In this document: positions 6,600 to 8,111 of the stretch, in pieces | Position numbering within the stretch: the stretch's first letter is position 1 | Layout of the letters: each line of letters starts with the position of its first letter | DNA from: Candidatus Dormiibacterota bacterium | Lineage (GTDB): Bacteria; Chloroflexota; Dormibacteria; Aeolococcales; Bog-877 | Assembly (NCBI GenBank): GCA_030038765.1 | Contig: JASHRA010000041.1 | Span: 1-8,111, forward strand | DNA length: 8,111 nucleotides | Reading direction: 5' to 3' | Translations under genes and position numbers: made by a program | Notes under the pieces: generated by a model | The model's input: only the letters and a program-made list of their open reading frames with translations | Told to the model about the DNA's origin: nothing | The model's database searches: none

Positions 6600-8111
6600 G
6601 GGCCGAGCGCGCCCCGGCGCCGGCACCGGGGCTCAACCGGGAGCAGATGCGCGTCCTGGAGGCCCTCGGCCGGGGTCCCGTGAAGGTCGCCGCCGCGGCC
6701 GGGAGCGGCAAGACCAGCACCCTCGCCGGGCTCTACGCCCGGGCCCTGGAGACGGGCATCCCACCCTCTCGGATCCTGGCCGTCAGCTTCACCAACATGG
6801 CCGCAGCCGATCTCCGCCACAAGATCGCGGGCGCGCTCCAGCGTGACTCCGGCCAGAGCCTCGAGGAGGTGGAGCGGGCCCTGGCGGGGGCCTGGATCGG
6901 GACCTTCCACCAGCTCGTCCACCGCCTCCTCCGGGAGCAGAGCTACCTGGCCGGCTACCGGCGCGAGCTCGTGCTCTGCGACGAGCTGGACGCGGCCCAG
7001 CTGCGCCAGGAGGCGGAGCGGCGACTGCGCGCCAGCCCGCCTCCGGCCGGCTCCTGGTCGCGGGAGCTGGCGCCCCCGGCCGACGCCGACGTGCTGGGGC
7101 GCCTCTTCCGCGGCGCCGTCGGGGCCATGAACCGGATCCGCTCCACCGCCACCAGCTCCGAGGCCTGCGAGGAGAGCTCGCTGCGCGCCTACCGGGAGTT
7201 CGCCCAGGGCGGCGACCAAGAGGCGGAGCTGGCCTGCCACCGGCTCGCCCTCCGGCTCACGCTGAGCGTCTGGCGCGACTACGAGGCCCTGCTCGCCGCG
7301 CGCGGCCTGATCGACTTCGACGGGCTGCTGCGGGAGGGGCTCCGGGCGCTGCGGGAGTCCTCGCGGCTGCGTCACTGGTGCCGCCAGAACTTCCGGCTGG
7401 TGATCGTCGACGAGTACCAGGACACGAGCGCCCTGCAGGAGGAGCTGGTGGCGGAGCTGACCGGCCCCGACGGCGTCAGCCTCTTCATGGTGGGCGACGC
7501 GCGCCAGTCCATCTACGCCTTCCGGGACGCCAAGCCGGGGGTGATGGCGAACGCGCCGGGGGCGGTGCTGCCGCTCTTCCGCAACCACCGCTCTCGGCGG
7601 CACATCCTGAGCGCCGCCGACCACGTCATCCGGGCCGACGAGCAGTTCCGCGGGGACCTCGCCATGGAAGCCCACCGCGGGGCCGAGAGCTCCCTTCCCG
7701 TCTACCTCGGCACGGCGGACGGCCCGGAGGCCGAGGCGGAGGCCATCGCCGCCCTCCTGGAGACGCTCCACGCCGAGGGCGTCACCTACCCCGACGGGAG
7801 CGTGCAGGGCTTCCGCTGGCGCGAGATGGCGGTCCTGGCCCGCACCGTGGGCCAGGTCGGCCCCCGCCTGGAGGAGGCGCTGAGGGCGCGGGGGATCCCC
7901 TTCCAGAACGACAGCGGGGGGCTGCTGCAGAGGCCCGAGGTCAAGGACCTGCTCGCCCTGCTGCGGCTGGCGGCGGACGAGTCGGACGACCTCGCCTGCC
8001 TGCGCGTGCTGCAGTCCCAGGTGGGCCGGCTGCCGGACCGGGCCCTGGGGGCGCTGCTGCCGGCGGCGGGGGAGGGGCGCCCCGCGCTGGCCCTGCGGCT
8101 GCGCCGCCACC
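6596..8111 (+). CDS. adnB: AdnB-like UvrD/Rep superfamily 1 helicase subunit (3' end outside window)
   Basis: An open frame of 505 codons runs off the right edge without a stop. The GTG start overlaps the preceding stop as GTGA. This is the canonical motor of the pair: Q motif LNREQ (13-17), motif I AAAGSGKT (33-40), Ia AVSFTNMAAADLR (62-74), Ib GTFHQL (102-107), motif II VIVDEYQDTS (269-278, Asp272/Glu273), motif III GDARQSIYAFRDA (300-312), and motif IV LFRNHRS (327-333, His for the usual Tyr). Region 410-440 (EMAVLARTV, then ALRARGIPFQ) is typical of the second motor domain. Motifs V and VI and any C-terminal RecB nuclease lie beyond the window, so the AdnB call rests on order, coupling and the Fe-S nuclease partner upstream. 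AddA or a plain UvrD are alternatives. It should drive 3'-5' unwinding for the complex. Homology to superfamily 1A helicases is certain; the adnB symbol is less so. Confidence 0.9.
   Translation, partial: MRAERAPAPAPGLNREQMRVLEALGRGPVKVAAAAGSGKTSTLAGLYARALETGIPPSRILAVSFTNMAAADLRHKIAGALQRDSGQSLEEVERALAGAWIGTFHQLVHRLLREQSYLAGYRRELVLCDELDAAQLRQEAERRLRASPPPAGSWSRELAPPADADVLGRLFRGAVGAMNRIRSTATSSEACEESSLRAYREFAQGGDQEAELACHRLALRLTLSVWRDYEALLAARGLIDFDGLLREGLRALRESSRLRHWCRQNFRLVIVDEYQDTSALQEELVAELTGPDGVSLFMVGDARQSIYAFRDAKPGVMANAPGAVLPLFRNHRSRRHILSAADHVIRADEQFRGDLAMEAHRGAESSLPVYLGTADGPEAEAEAIAALLETLHAEGVTYPDGSVQGFRWREMAVLARTVGQVGPRLEEALRARGIPFQNDSGGLLQRPEVKDLLALLRLAADESDDLACLRVLQSQVGRLPDRALGALLPAAGEGRPALALRLRRH

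Noticed and set aside
2946..6626. A 1226-codon open frame on the minus strand, antisense to tetR and adnA
   Set aside because: Its translation is rich in Gly, Pro, Arg, Leu and Gln with no domain motifs. Nearly all codons of the plus-strand genes end in G or C, which removes stops from the mirrored frame. The plus strand has clear TetR, helicase and nuclease motifs over the same bases.
6500..8110. A 536-codon open frame on the minus strand, antisense to the second helicase gene
   Set aside because: It is the same composition effect. The plus strand carries seven ordered superfamily 1 helicase motifs here, while the antisense product has none.

Overview
This is a very GC-rich bacterial window in which almost every third codon position in the coding frames is G or C. 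Starts are mostly non-ATG: two TTG, two GTG and one ATG. The codon use, the 4-base stop/start overlaps and a two-gene AdnAB-type helicase-nuclease pair all suggest an actinobacterium or a similarly GC-rich neighbouring phylum. No 16S rRNA or tRNA is present to settle this. I see no insertion sequence, CRISPR array, RNA gene or phage gene, and base composition is even across the window.

Left part (1-1838). Positions 2-208 are the unrecognised C-terminal end of a plus-strand protein. It converges on a minus-strand NAD(P)-dependent aldehyde dehydrogenase (269-1696). The 60-base gap between the two stops holds a perfect 7-bp hairpin that could terminate both transcripts. The aldehyde dehydrogenase starts with TTG and is divergent from the next gene. 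The 142 bases between them hold Shine-Dalgarno sites for both genes and a fair sigma-70-like promoter for the rightward transcript.

Right part (1839-8111). Four plus-strand genes are packed as a probable operon: a fumarylacetoacetate hydrolase-fold enzyme (1839-2690), a TetR-type regulator (2713-3462, with an unusual 36-residue leader), and a helicase-nuclease pair. The first of the pair (3459-6599) has a UvrD-like motor with several substituted motifs, a complete RecB-type nuclease site and four cysteines placed for an Fe-S cluster. The second (6596 to beyond the window end) has a canonical UvrD/Rep motor and is cut by the window edge. TetR to the first subunit overlaps by 4 bases (TTGA), and the two subunits overlap by 4 bases (GTGA), so translational coupling is likely throughout.

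How they work together. The helicase-nuclease pair should load on double-strand break ends, unwind and resect them for homologous recombination. The layout matches mycobacterial AdnA/AdnB, where AdnB is the driving motor and AdnA carries the Fe-S subdomain. The aldehyde dehydrogenase and the hydrolase-fold enzyme probably handle carbonyl or oxo-acid catabolic intermediates; the substrate cannot be read from sequence. The least ordinary aspect is the coupling of a TetR regulator directly to a DNA-end resection machine, together with the divergence of the first subunit. I do not see clear evidence of an entirely new system.
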